From Candidatus Petromonas tenebris (lineage in GTDB: Bacteria > Bacillota > Clostridia > Peptostreptococcales > Caminicellaceae): DNA of 64,000 nucleotides. This document shows, piece by piece, positions 23,363 through 32,686 of the stretch (its first letter is position 1; each line of letters begins with the position of its first letter). Both the position numbers and the translations under genes were made by a program. The notes below the pieces were generated by a model that did no database searches, was not told the origin of the DNA, and saw only the letters and a list, made by a program, of their open reading frames with translations. The stretch covers positions 1 through 64,000 of the forward strand of contig JACCKY010000002.1 of NCBI GenBank assembly GCA_014236755.1. The letters are read 5' to 3'.

Positions 23363-24685
23363 ATGGGTCTTTTATCTTTTAGAGGTGGTGTTCATCCTCC
23401 TCATTTTAAAGAACCAACAGAAAGAGTAAAAATTGAAAAGGCCAATGAGCCAAAAGTTGTTACTATTCCCCTTAGCCAACATATAGGCGCGCCTTGTAAG
23501 CCACTTGTGAAAAAAGGTGATAAGGTTAAAGTTGGCCAAAAAATTGGAGAGACAGATTCTTTTGTTTCAGCACCGGTACACAGCAGTGTTTCAGGTGAAG
23601 TAAAAGAGGTAAAAGAAAAACTTACTCCAAGTGGGGAAGTTCTATGTGTAGTTATCGAATCAGACGGCTTAAATGAGCTTCATGAAAGCGTTGTCCCTAA
23701 AGGAGATATTGAAAATCTCAGTCCAGATGAAATTAAGAATATTATCAAAGAAGCTGGGATAGTAGGTATGGGAGGAGCAGGCTTTCCAACCCATGTTAAA
23801 TTATCTCCGCCACCGGAAAATAAAGTCGATACCATTATATTAAATGGTGCAGAATGCGAACCATATTTAACGGCTGACCACAGGCTAATGCTTGAAAATC
23901 CAGGAGATATTATTTACGGATTAAAGGCAATGATGAAGGCCACAGGTGTGGATAAAGCTTATATTGGTATTGAGGACAACAAACCTGATGCGATAAAGAT
24001 TATGAGCGAAGCAGCAAAAGATGAACAAAATATCGAAGTAGTTGGTTTGAAAACAAAATATCCCCAAGGGGCAGAGAAACAGCTGATATATGCATGTACA
24101 AGGAGGGAAGTTCCATCTGGAGGGCTTCCAATGGCTGTAGGAGTAATAGTAAACAATGTTGGAACTGCTGCAGCAATAGCTAATGCAATAAAAACTGGAA
24201 TGCCTCTTATCGAAAGAATTTGTACCATAACAGGAAAAGGGGTCAAAGAACCTAAAAATCTTTTGATAAAAGTAGGTACTAGCTTTAAAGAAATAATTGA
24301 GCAGTGTGGAGGGTATAATGGTAAGCCCGGCAAAATTATTATGGGTGGACCGATGATGGGTCTTGCACAGTATAGTGATGAAATACCTGCTGTCAAGACA
24401 ACATCTGGAATTCTAATATTTACTCCAGAGGAAGCAAGGCTTCCAAAGCCAAAACCATGTATAAAGTGTGGTAAATGTGTAGAGATATGTCCTGCATTTT
24501 TGCAACCTTTGTATATAAGTGCATATTCTCTTAACAATATGCATGAAACTGCGGAAAAATATAATGCACTAGATTGTATTGAATGTGGTTCATGTTCTTT
24601 CATTTGCCCTTCAAAAAGACCGCTTTTACAATCAATCCGTGTATCAAAGCGAGAAATCCTTGCAAAGAAAAGGAAGACAAAATAG
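23363..24685 (+). CDS. rnfC: Rnf complex subunit C
   Basis: 440 residues, ATG 23363. Characteristic RGGVHPPHFKEPT start, a flavin/NADH fold (GMGGAGFPTHVKL, GAECEPYLTADHR) and two 4Fe-4S sites (CIKCGKCVEICP, CIECGSCSFICP). RnfC is the peripheral subunit that exchanges electrons with NAD. First gene of a complete rnfCDGEAB operon that couples ferredoxin:NAD electron transfer to a Na+ or H+ gradient, the main energy converter in such anaerobes. Confidence 0.97.
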   Translation: MGLLSFRGGVHPPHFKEPTERVKIEKANEPKVVTIPLSQHIGAPCKPLVKKGDKVKVGQKIGETDSFVSAPVHSSVSGEVKEVKEKLTPSGEVLCVVIESDGLNELHESVVPKGDIENLSPDEIKNIIKEAGIVGMGGAGFPTHVKLSPPPENKVDTIILNGAECEPYLTADHRLMLENPGDIIYGLKAMMKATGVDKAYIGIEDNKPDAIKIMSEAAKDEQNIEVVGLKTKYPQGAEKQLIYACTRREVPSGGLPMAVGVIVNNVGTAAAIANAIKTGMPLIERICTITGKGVKEPKNLLIKVGTSFKEIIEQCGGYNGKPGKIIMGGPMMGLAQYSDEIPAVKTTSGILIFTPEEARLPKPKPCIKCGKCVEICPAFLQPLYISAYSLNNMHETAEKYNALDCIECGSCSFICPSKRPLLQSIRVSKREILAKKRKTK

Positions 24686-24701
24686 ATAAGGGGGTAATAT
24701 G

Positions 24702-25643
24702 ATGGAAACAAGGTTGATTGCTTCTTCATCGCCTCATATAAGGTCAGATGAATCAATTAGTAAAATAATGAGAGATGTAGTTATTGCTTTACTGCCTGCA
24801 ACACTTGCAGGACTATATTACTTTCGATTAGGTGCAGCAAAGGTAATATTCTTTTCAGTTTTAGCAGCGGTGATAACGGAAGCTGTAGTTCAAAAAATAA
24901 GAAAACAGGAAGTTACAATTAACGACTGGAGTGCTGTGGTGACAGGTTTGTTACTAGCATTCAATATACCGGCTTCAGCACCATGGTGGCTTCCAGTGAT
25001 AGGTTCAGTTTTCGCAATAGCTCTAGTAAAACATGCTTTTGGGGGGTTAGGACATAATTTTATGAATCCTGCATTGGCTGCTCGTGCTTTTCTTTTGGCA
25101 TCATGGCCAATAGAAATGACAAAATGGGTAAAACCAGGAGCGGATGCTGTAAGTACTGCAACTCCTTTAGCACTACTTAAGGGTGTTGAGGTTGCAGACC
25201 AATCGATGCCCTCTATGTTTGATTTGATTATAGGAAATGTTGGCGGGAGTATAGGTGAAACATCTGCTATCCTTTTAATTTTAGGAGGTATTTACCTTGT
25301 CTATAGAGGAGTTATTACACCTAGGATTCCAGTTGTATATATTGCAACAGTAGCAGTTTTAACTTTTATTTTTGGAGGCTTTAGCTTTGGAAATGCAATT
25401 TATCATGTGTTTGCAGGAGGATTAATGCTAGGTGCCATATTTATGGCTACGGACTATGCATCATCCCCAGTTACTCCTAAAGGACAAATGATTTTTGCTA
25501 TAGGCTGTGGAGTATTGACGAGTGTTATAAGATTATATGGAGGCTATCCTGAAGGGGTGTCGTATTCAATACTACTTATGAACGTAGCTACTCCATTGAT
25601 CGATAAATATACAAGCCCAAGAGTATTTGGGGAGGTGAAGTAA
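24702..25643 (+). CDS. rnfD: Rnf complex subunit D
   Basis: 313 residues (ATG 24702; ATG 24699 equally possible). Polytopic membrane protein with repeated hydrophobic helices, and an STATPL motif at the expected covalent FMN threonine. GHNFMNPALAARAFLL and FMATDYASSPVTPKGQ are family signatures shared with NqrB. Separated from rnfC by a 16-bp gap. Confidence 0.96.
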   Translation: METRLIASSSPHIRSDESISKIMRDVVIALLPATLAGLYYFRLGAAKVIFFSVLAAVITEAVVQKIRKQEVTINDWSAVVTGLLLAFNIPASAPWWLPVIGSVFAIALVKHAFGGLGHNFMNPALAARAFLLASWPIEMTKWVKPGADAVSTATPLALLKGVEVADQSMPSMFDLIIGNVGGSIGETSAILLILGGIYLVYRGVITPRIPVVYIATVAVLTFIFGGFSFGNAIYHVFAGGLMLGAIFMATDYASSPVTPKGQMIFAIGCGVLTSVIRLYGGYPEGVSYSILLMNVATPLIDKYTSPRVFGEVK

Positions 25644-25644
25644 C

Positions 25645-26220
25645 GTGCGTGAGATTGTTAAACTGGGAGTAATATTATTAATTATATGTTCAATTGCAGC
25701 TTTGTTTTTAGGTTTAACCTATGAATTTACAATAGATCAGATACTTGCTCAAAGAAAAGCTATAAATGAACAAGCACGTAAAGAGGTTTTACCAGAAGCT
25801 CAAGAATTTAAACCTATTGATGAAGATGTTTTAAATAAAATAATAAGTGAAAACGATACGATAAAGGAAATTTATGGGGGTTACAAAGAAGGCAATATTA
25901 TAGGTTATGCGATCAAAACAGCTCCTCAGGGATATGGTGGACCTGTAGAGGTTATAACGGGAATCAGTAAGGATGGAAAAATTAGTGGTGTGAGAATAGG
26001 TAATCACCTTGAAACGCCAGGTCTAGGTGCTAATGCAACTAATCCTTCTTTCTATAAACAATATCACAATAAAAGTATAGACAAGAAACTTGAAGTAGTT
26101 AAAGCCAGTCCGGGAGAAAATGAAATTCAGGCCCTTTCAGGAGCAACGATTACGTCTGATGCTGTTACGGATGGAGTAAATTACTCTATTGAGGCTTTTA
26201 AAACGATAACAGGCAAGTAA
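25645..26220 (+). CDS. rnfG: Rnf complex subunit G
   Basis: 191 residues, GTG start one base after rnfD. One N-terminal membrane helix, then the FMN-binding domain ending LSGATITSDAV, where the threonine carries covalent FMN. It relays electrons on the outer membrane face. Confidence 0.95.
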   Translation: MREIVKLGVILLIICSIAALFLGLTYEFTIDQILAQRKAINEQARKEVLPEAQEFKPIDEDVLNKIISENDTIKEIYGGYKEGNIIGYAIKTAPQGYGGPVEVITGISKDGKISGVRIGNHLETPGLGANATNPSFYKQYHNKSIDKKLEVVKASPGENEIQALSGATITSDAVTDGVNYSIEAFKTITGK

Positions 26221-26236
26221 TTACGGAGGTGAGAAA

Positions 26237-26839
26237 GTGAAACCATTTAAAGCTTTAATCAATGGATTATTTAAAGAAAATCCTGTTTTTATACAACTTT
26301 TAGGTATGTGCCCTACCTTGGCCGTAACTAACTCTGCAATAAATGGTATGGGTATGGGACTTGCCACGACTGCGGTTCTATTAGGTTCCAATACAGTCAT
26401 TGCTGTTTTTAGAAAGTTTATACCTAGCAAAATCAGAATACCATCATTCATAGTAGTTATTGCTAGTTTCGTTACGATTGTTGGTTTGATTATGGAAGGT
26501 TATTTTCCGGCTTTGTATAAATCACTGGGATTATTTATACCCTTAATTGTCGTTAACTGCCTTATTCTAGCAAGGGCAGAGGCTTTTGCATCGAAGAATA
26601 GAGTAATTAGCTCAGTTGCCGATGGGTTAGGTATGGGACTTGGATTTACATGGGCATTAGTGCTTTTAGGTGCAGTCAGAGAGTTCTTCGGTACAGGTAA
26701 TATTTTTGGAATCAATTTACTAGGCGAATCCTTTAAGCCTGCTTTGATAATGATATTGCCTCCAGGTGCATTTTTAGCCCTTGGTATTTTATTAGCAATT
26801 TACAATGCAATAAAAATTAAAAAGATGGCTAAAGCTTAA
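26237..26839 (+). CDS. rnfE: Rnf complex subunit E
   Basis: 200 residues, GTG start with GGAGGTG upstream. Six hydrophobic helices; LGMCPTLAVTNSAING and VNCLILARAEAFAS contain the cysteines proposed to bind a membrane-embedded iron-sulfur centre. Homologue of RnfA and NqrD. Confidence 0.95.
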   Translation: MKPFKALINGLFKENPVFIQLLGMCPTLAVTNSAINGMGMGLATTAVLLGSNTVIAVFRKFIPSKIRIPSFIVVIASFVTIVGLIMEGYFPALYKSLGLFIPLIVVNCLILARAEAFASKNRVISSVADGLGMGLGFTWALVLLGAVREFFGTGNIFGINLLGESFKPALIMILPPGAFLALGILLAIYNAIKIKKMAKA

Positions 26840-26851
26840 GGGGGGAGATTT

Positions 26852-27433
26852 ATGGAAAATTTCGGTATTTTTGCAATACTTATAAGTTCTATATTAGTTA
26901 ATAATTTTGTTTTATCTAGATTCTTAGGTATATGTCCTTTTCTAGGTGTATCTAAACAGGTTGAAACAGCTTTTGGAATGGGTATGGCTGTTACATTTGT
27001 TATGACTTTGGCTGGAGTTATTACCTATTTTGTTCAGAAATTTATTTTAGTTCCATTAGACATTGTTTACCTTCAATGGGTTGCGTTTATACTGGTTATA
27101 GCTTCGCTGGTACAATTTGTTGAAATTGTTCTACAAAAGATCAGTCCTACTTTGTATCAAGCCCTAGGAGTATTTTTACCACTTATTACTACAAATTGTG
27201 CTGTTTTAGGATTAGCCCTATTAAATATACAATATAATTTTAATTTAGTTCAAACTATATTTCATTCAATAGGTGCTGCAATAGGCTTCTCACTTGCAAT
27301 AGTATTATTTGCAGGTATAAGGGAAAAACTTGAGATCGCAGATGTGCCTGTTCCTTTTAAAGGCTTTCCAATAGCACTAATTACGGCAAGTCTAATGTCC
27401 ATAGCTTTTTTAGGCTTTGCAGGACTTGTTTAA
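26852..27433 (+). CDS. rnfA: Rnf complex subunit A
   Basis: 193 residues. Six membrane helices in inverted topology to RnfE, with [11 protein letters not shown] and [12 protein letters not shown] carrying the paired cysteines. Homologue of NqrE. 12 bp after rnfE, 19 bp before rnfB. Confidence 0.96.
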   Translation: MENFGIFAILISSILVNNFVLSRFLGICPFLGVSKQVETAFGMGMAVTFVMTLAGVITYFVQKFILVPLDIVYLQWVAFILVIASLVQFVEIVLQKISPTLYQALGVFLPLITTNCAVLGLALLNIQYNFNLVQTIFHSIGAAIGFSLAIVLFAGIREKLEIADVPVPFKGFPIALITASLMSIAFLGFAGLV

Positions 27434-27452
27434 TTAGAAGGGGTGATTAAAT

Positions 27453-28436
27453 ATGGATTTAAACAATATACTTTTAGCTAGTGTAAGCTTAGGTGGAATG
27501 GGTCTTTTGTTTGGGGCTAGCCTAGCTTATGCTTCACAGAAGTTTGCAGTTGAAATAGACCCTAAGGCCCTTGCAATTAGAGATGTTTTACCAGGGGCCA
27601 ACTGTGGTGCCTGTGGATTTCCGGGGTGTGACGGTTTTGCCAATGCAGTAGCAGATGGCAGAGCACCTGCAAATGGATGTCCTGTTGGTGGTGCAGAATG
27701 TGCTCAGAAAGTTGCTGAAATCATGGGAGTTGCCGTTGAAGAGACAGTAAAAAAAGTTGCCAGAGTAGTATGTAAAGGTGACAATCAAAAATGTAAAGAG
27801 AAGTTCGAGTATTTCGGAATCCAAGATTGTAAAGCAGCTGCAATGATTGGTGGCGGAAGTAAGAGCTGTAGCTATGGATGTTTAGGACTGGGAACATGTG
27901 TAAAGGCGTGTCAGTTCGATGCAATAGAGATAACTGATGGAAAAATTGCCAGAATAATTCCTGAAAAATGTACTGCTTGCGGTAAGTGTATAGAGGTTTG
28001 TCCTAAACAGGTCATCCATTTTGTCCCATTTGAACAGGATGTAGTCGTTGACTGTAATAATGAGGAGTTTGGAAAGACAGTTAAGGAAAAATGTAGCGTA
28101 GGATGTATTGGATGTAAGATATGTGTTAAGGCATGTCCTTTTGATGCCATGGAATTTTCCAACAATCTGGCTAAAATTAATTATGAAAAGTGTACAAACT
28201 GCATGTTGTGTGCAGAAAAGTGTCCTACAAAGGCAATATATGCTAACTTTGAAAAAAGGAGAAAAGCAGAAATTATTGAGGAAGATTGTGTAGGATGTAC
28301 TCTTTGTAAAAAAGCTTGTCCAGTTGGTGCAATCGAAGGGGAACTCAAACAAAAGCACAAAGTAAATGAAGAACTATGTATTGGTTGTGGTGCTTGTGAA
28401 CAAAAATGTCCTAAGAAAACAATAAAGATGAAGTAG
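27453..28436 (+). CDS. rnfB: Rnf complex subunit B, multi-cluster ferredoxin
   Basis: 327 residues. N-terminal membrane helix, the CGACGFPGC-x-GFA cluster domain, then many CxxCxxCxxxC sites (CTACGKCIEVCP, CIGCKICVKACP, CTNCMLCAEKCP, CVGCTLCKKACP, CIGCGACEQKCP). It carries more clusters than the E. coli form, as usual in clostridia. It is the entry point for ferredoxin electrons. Last gene of the operon. Confidence 0.97.
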   Translation: MDLNNILLASVSLGGMGLLFGASLAYASQKFAVEIDPKALAIRDVLPGANCGACGFPGCDGFANAVADGRAPANGCPVGGAECAQKVAEIMGVAVEETVKKVARVVCKGDNQKCKEKFEYFGIQDCKAAAMIGGGSKSCSYGCLGLGTCVKACQFDAIEITDGKIARIIPEKCTACGKCIEVCPKQVIHFVPFEQDVVVDCNNEEFGKTVKEKCSVGCIGCKICVKACPFDAMEFSNNLAKINYEKCTNCMLCAEKCPTKAIYANFEKRRKAEIIEEDCVGCTLCKKACPVGAIEGELKQKHKVNEELCIGCGACEQKCPKKTIKMK

Positions 28437-28440
28437 ATAA

Positions 28441-28466
28441 AAACCCAGGTCCATGGACCTGGGTTT
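28441..28466. terminator. Terminator of the rnf operon
   Basis: Perfect 26-bp palindrome AAACCCAGGTCC/GGACCTGGGTTT followed by TTATG, right after rnfB. The remaining gap to 28700 is AT-rich, with a TATAAT-like box near 28630 and no clear gene. Confidence 0.9.
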
Positions 28467-28700
28467 TATGATTGTAAAAAATACTACTTGTAATAATATT
28501 TTCAAAATGCTAAACTTAAAATGTGAAACAAGTAAAAGTCTAAGTTTTTCAATATTTCTAGCAGTTGAAATGATTAGAGAATTCAAGAGGTTTTAATCCA
28601 AAATATAGATATTAGGTTATAAAGTGGTTATAATAAATATAAAGAATATACAAACTAAATAGCCTTATAAGAATATGTTTTTTTTTGAGGAGGATAAATA

Positions 28701-28949
28701 GTGAGAACAAGAGGTAGAAATCCATGGCTACTATTGCTTTTAATACTTGTTGGATTGGTTATAGGAGGCATAATAGGAGATATATTCCAGGTTACCTTTA
28801 AATGGCTTGGGTATGGCAAATCTATAGGATTTAAGCCTGTTACAATCGATTTGAATGTGATAAGATTAACATTGGGCTTTATGATGAGTATAAATTTAGC
28901 AAGCGTTATAGGTATTATTATTTCTATTCTTATATTTACTAGATTGTAG
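28701..28949 (+). CDS. DUF4321 membrane protein
   Basis: 82 residues, GTG 28701 after GAGGAGG. Two hydrophobic helices (WLLLLLILVGLVIGGIIGDI, LASVIGIIISILIFTRL) and the motif IDLNVIRLTLGFMMSINL match the small DUF4321 family that precedes maf/radC in many Firmicutes. Function unknown; its place at the head of the shape/division locus suggests an envelope role. Confidence 0.82.
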   Translation: MRTRGRNPWLLLLLILVGLVIGGIIGDIFQVTFKWLGYGKSIGFKPVTIDLNVIRLTLGFMMSINLASVIGIIISILIFTRL

Positions 28950-28957
28950 GTGATTTG

Positions 28958-29539
28958 ATGAAGAAAGTAATATTGGCTTCATCATCTCCAAGAAGAAAAG
29001 AAATATTGAAAAACCTGGATTTTGAATTTGAAACCTTTGAAAGTAATTTAAGAGAAAGGGTTAGAGATGATGAAAGTCCTCAGCAGATAGTAATGGCATT
29101 AGCACTTGAAAAAGCTTTAAATGTATGTGAGAAGATAGATGAAGATTCCATTATTATTGCTGCAGACACTATAGTATTTAAAGATGGAGTCTTAGGTAAA
29201 CCAAGGAATTACAATGAAGCATATAATATGCTTTTAGCTTTGCAAGGTAGTGAGCATTATGTGTATTCTGGATTGGCTGTTGTAGAAAAAAACTCATTTA
29301 AAAAGTATGTTACATTTGAGAAGACAAAGGTTAAGATTAAAAAGCTTTCTGATTCTAAAATAAAAAAGTATATAGAAACTGGTGAAGTGTGGGACAAAGC
29401 TGGTGCTTATGCTATACAGGGATATGGATCTATTATTGTGGAATATATTGAAGGGGATTATTTCAACGTAGTAGGTCTTCCAGTTTCAAAACTTGAAGAT
29501 CTTTTGTACAAGCATTTTAATATCTCCTTGCTAAAATAG
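28958..29539 (+). CDS. maf: Maf-type nucleoside-triphosphate pyrophosphatase
   Basis: 193 residues from ATG 28958. Signature ASSSPRRKEIL at the N-terminus, catalytic AADTIV, and the GKP and YAIQGYG segments. Hydrolyses non-canonical or excess NTPs (dTTP/UTP type) to the monophosphate; historically linked to septum formation. The order maf-radC-mreBCD is conserved. Confidence 0.94.
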   Translation: MKKVILASSSPRRKEILKNLDFEFETFESNLRERVRDDESPQQIVMALALEKALNVCEKIDEDSIIIAADTIVFKDGVLGKPRNYNEAYNMLLALQGSEHYVYSGLAVVEKNSFKKYVTFEKTKVKIKKLSDSKIKKYIETGEVWDKAGAYAIQGYGSIIVEYIEGDYFNVVGLPVSKLEDLLYKHFNISLLK

Positions 29540-29560
29540 CCATGATTTGGAGTGGGTACA

Positions 29561-30253
29561 ATGTTTAAATATAAATTAAGGATTAAAGAGATGCCGAAAA
29601 TGGAAAGACCTAGGGAAAAACTTATTAGGTATGGACCGCATTCATTATCTAATGCTGAACTACTGGCTATTATAATAAGAACCGGCAGCAGAGAACATTC
29701 TGCTCTAGAGCTTGCAAATATAATTCTAAGTAGGGATGAAAAAGGAATCAGGTTCTTAGCCAATTGTACTATAGAAGAATTAAGTGAGATAAAGGGTATA
29801 GGAAGTAGTAAAGCCTGTCAGATAGTTGCTGCTATTGAGTTAGGTAACAGGCTATCAAAAAGTCTATTAAGTAAAGGAGAAAGTATAAAATCCCCTAGAG
29901 ATGTTATGGATATTTTCATAAGGGATATGCGATTTTTAGAAAAGGAATATTTTAAAGTAGTTTTTTTAAACACTAAGAACGAGATAATATCCTATGAAAC
30001 TATTTCAATAGGTAGTTTAAATGCTTCTATTGTACATCCAAGGGAAGTATTTAACAAAGCAATAAGAAAGAGTAGTGCTTCTATAATTTTAGTCCATAAT
30101 CATCCTAGTGGAAATCCAAAGCCTAGCAAAGAAGACATAAACATTACAAAAAGGCTTATTGAAGCAGGAAAGATACTAGGTATAGAAGTGCTTGATCATG
30201 TTATTATAGGTGATGGCAATTATTATAGTCTAAAAGAAAATTCTTTAATATAA
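29561..30253 (+). CDS. radC: RadC-family JAMM protein
   Basis: 230 residues from ATG 29561, with TTGGAG ten bases upstream. N-terminal helix-hairpin-helix-like part (REKLIRYGPHSLSNAELLAIIIRTG), then the MPN/JAB domain with the HNHPSGNPKPSKED metal motif. Once considered a repair factor; the true role is unresolved. In the shape/division operon. Confidence 0.94.
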   Translation: MFKYKLRIKEMPKMERPREKLIRYGPHSLSNAELLAIIIRTGSREHSALELANIILSRDEKGIRFLANCTIEELSEIKGIGSSKACQIVAAIELGNRLSKSLLSKGESIKSPRDVMDIFIRDMRFLEKEYFKVVFLNTKNEIISYETISIGSLNASIVHPREVFNKAIRKSSASIILVHNHPSGNPKPSKEDINITKRLIEAGKILGIEVLDHVIIGDGNYYSLKENSLI

Positions 30254-30282
30254 GTTGTGGCAACTAAGGAAGGAGTAGAAAC

Positions 30283-31317
30283 ATGGGACTGCTAGATATA
30301 TTTACTAAAGATATGGGAATAGATTTAGGTACAGCAAACACATTAGTAAATGTTAAGGGAAAAGGAATCGTAGTACGTGAGCCGTCTGTTGTAGCAATAC
30401 AAGAGGACACTAAAGAAGTACTGGCAGTTGGACTAGAGGCCAAAAAAATGATAGGTAGAACTCCAGGGAATATTATTGCAATAAGGCCTTTAAAGGACGG
30501 AGTTATTGCAGATTTTGATATTACTCAAAGCATGTTAAAATATTTTATTAAGAGAGCTTATCCAAAGAAATCACTATTGTTTGCTCCTAGGGTAGTTGTT
30601 GGAGTGCCTTCTGGCGTAACGGAGGTTGAAAAGAGGGCAGTTATTGAAGCTGCTTTATCAGCTGGAGCTAAGGATGCATTATTAATAGAGGAGCCTATGG
30701 CAGCAGCAATAGGAGCAGGACTTCCTGTTGCAGAACCAACAGGAAGTATGGTAGTTGATATAGGAGGAGGAACAACTGAAATAGCCATAATATCCCTAGG
30801 AGGAATAGTAACAAGCAAATCTATAAGAATTGGTGGCGATGAAATGGATGAAGCCATTGTCCACTATATTAAAAAGGAATATAATTTAATGATAGGTGAG
30901 AGGACAGCTGAAGAAACTAAAATCTCCATTGGTTCAGCCTTTCCAAAGACAAAGGAAGAAAAAATAGAAATTAGAGGGAGAGACTTAGTTACTGGATTAC
31001 CTAAAACTCTCACTATAACTTCAACTGAAATTTTAAATGCTTTAAGCGAACCGGTCAATGCTATTTTGGAAGGGATTAAAATAACTTTAGAAAAAACTCC
31101 ACCTGAGCTGGCTGCTGACATAATGGAATTTGGAATTATGCTTACCGGTGGAGGAGCACTTCTAGATGGTTTAGATAAACTAATTAAACAGGAGACAGGA
31201 ATGCCAGTTAAGATTTCAGAAGAGCCCCTAGACTGTGTCGCTATAGGAACAGGTAGAGCTTTGGAAAACTATGATATGCTTAAGAGAGTCTTTATATCTC
31301 CAAAAAGTAATCGCTAA
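30283..31317 (+). CDS. mreB: Rod-shape protein MreB
   Basis: 344 residues. Actin-fold nucleotide motifs: [31 protein letters not shown] and [14 protein letters not shown]. Forms membrane filaments that direct elongation-specific wall synthesis. Followed by mreC, mreD and the PBP2 gene with short gaps, so one transcription unit. Confidence 0.97.
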   Translation: MGLLDIFTKDMGIDLGTANTLVNVKGKGIVVREPSVVAIQEDTKEVLAVGLEAKKMIGRTPGNIIAIRPLKDGVIADFDITQSMLKYFIKRAYPKKSLLFAPRVVVGVPSGVTEVEKRAVIEAALSAGAKDALLIEEPMAAAIGAGLPVAEPTGSMVVDIGGGTTEIAIISLGGIVTSKSIRIGGDEMDEAIVHYIKKEYNLMIGERTAEETKISIGSAFPKTKEEKIEIRGRDLVTGLPKTLTITSTEILNALSEPVNAILEGIKITLEKTPPELAADIMEFGIMLTGGGALLDGLDKLIKQETGMPVKISEEPLDCVAIGTGRALENYDMLKRVFISPKSNR

Positions 31318-31332
31318 AGTGGTGGTCAATAA

Positions 31333-32166
31333 ATGTTAAATCTATTAAAGAGAAAAATAATGATAGTAACTACAGTTGCTATCATTATAATTATTATTAT
31401 GGGAGTTACCTATGGCGGAAGAGAGCATATTACTTTCGCTGAAAATAAGGCTGGAAATATAGTAACTCCAGCTCAAAAATTTTTATTTATAGGGAGTAAC
31501 TTTATTAATGAATTAATAGAACCATTAACCAATATATGGAATATGAATAAAGAAAATAAGCTTTTAAAAGAAGAAAATAGAAAATTGCAGAATAAGATAA
31601 TTGAACTGACTCTATCAAGACAAGAAAAGAAGGATCTTGAAAATTTGCGTGAGGCTTTAAATTATACTAGTAGCAATGATATTCAAAATTATGTAACTAG
31701 CAATGTTATAGCTAAGGATCCTGGCAACTGGTACAACATGTTTATAGTAGACGCCGGTCTAAACGATGGTATAACAAAAAATAGTGCAGTCATAAACGGA
31801 GATGGGTTGATAGGGCTTGTATATGAGGTAGGAGATACATGGGCAAAAGTTATTTCTATCATAGATAATAAAAGTAGAGTTAGCTTCGAAACTTTGGATG
31901 TAGAAAATGATAACATAGGAATGATAAATGGCAAAGGCACGGCTTATCTTTCAGGCTATTTGATAGATCCGCAAGCAAAGGTCTATGTTGGGGATAAAAT
32001 AATTACATCAGGCCTAGGACTATATCCCAAAGGTATATTGATTGGGATCATCAAGGATGTTATTATTAAGAAGGATGAGCTTCTTAAAAGTATATTGGTT
32101 GAACCATCGGTGAACTTTAAAAATATAGACAGAGTTTTAATTATACCGAAGAAAAACAATAAATAG
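31333..32166 (+). CDS. mreC: Rod-shape protein MreC
   Basis: 277 residues. One N-terminal membrane helix (about 9-25), a coiled coil (about 70-105, NKENKLLKEENRKLQNK), then the beta-barrel domain (KDPGNWYNMFIVDAGLNDGI, GDKIITSGLGLYPKGI). Extracytoplasmic scaffold of the elongasome. Confidence 0.95.
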   Translation: MLNLLKRKIMIVTTVAIIIIIIMGVTYGGREHITFAENKAGNIVTPAQKFLFIGSNFINELIEPLTNIWNMNKENKLLKEENRKLQNKIIELTLSRQEKKDLENLREALNYTSSNDIQNYVTSNVIAKDPGNWYNMFIVDAGLNDGITKNSAVINGDGLIGLVYEVGDTWAKVISIIDNKSRVSFETLDVENDNIGMINGKGTAYLSGYLIDPQAKVYVGDKIITSGLGLYPKGILIGIIKDVIIKKDELLKSILVEPSVNFKNIDRVLIIPKKNNK

Positions 32167-32182
32167 TATAAAGGGGTTCAGA

Positions 32183-32671
32183 ATGAATGTAAAACTGTTG
32201 ACATTAATAGTAGTAGTAAATTTTCTTTTACAAACTACAATTTTTCAATATTTTCGGATAGCTGGCATCTTGCCTAATACAGCCCTTATAATAGTTGTGG
32301 TTGTAAGTATATTAAGTGGAAGAAAAAAAGGGATTACTGCAGGAGTTTTAGCTGGAATATTGCAGGATCTCTTTTTTAGTAGGGCTATCGGAGTAAATAC
32401 TGGAATATATGTATTAATTGGATATATTATTGGGGGACTTGAAAAAAAACTGTTTAAGGATAACAATTTAACACCCCTATTTCTTATCAATTTTTCTACA
32501 GTGTTTTATCATTTAGTTTATTTAATAATTATGTATTTTTTCAAAATTCCAATTAACTTTTGGTCTATCTTTAGAAGAATTATTATAATTGAGGCCATTT
32601 ACAATGCTCTAATTGGCATAATTGTCTATAAATGGAGTTGCAGTCAATTATACCGTAACAGGTACAGATAA
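32183..32671 (+). CDS. mreD: Rod-shape protein MreD
   Basis: 162 residues with five or so hydrophobic helices and the family pattern GILQDLFFSRAIGVNTGIY. Membrane partner of MreC. Its stop lies two bases before the ribosome site of the PBP2 gene. Confidence 0.93.
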   Translation: MNVKLLTLIVVVNFLLQTTIFQYFRIAGILPNTALIIVVVVSILSGRKKGITAGVLAGILQDLFFSRAIGVNTGIYVLIGYIIGGLEKKLFKDNNLTPLFLINFSTVFYHLVYLIIMYFFKIPINFWSIFRRIIIIEAIYNALIGIIVYKWSCSQLYRNRYR

Positions 32672-32686
32672 TGTTTGGAGGATATT

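Noticed and set aside
23959-24756. Long reverse-strand open frame opposite rnfC/rnfD
   Set aside because: No ribosome site, no recognisable domain, and the opposite strand encodes conserved RnfC motifs; a by-product of codon bias.
27882-28358. Cysteine/threonine/phenylalanine-rich reverse frame opposite rnfB
   Set aside because: Antisense of the repeated ferredoxin cysteines, without a start signal.
28468-28596. Possible 40-codon ORF after the rnf terminator
   Set aside because: No Shine-Dalgarno, begins in the terminator tail and has no plausible composition.
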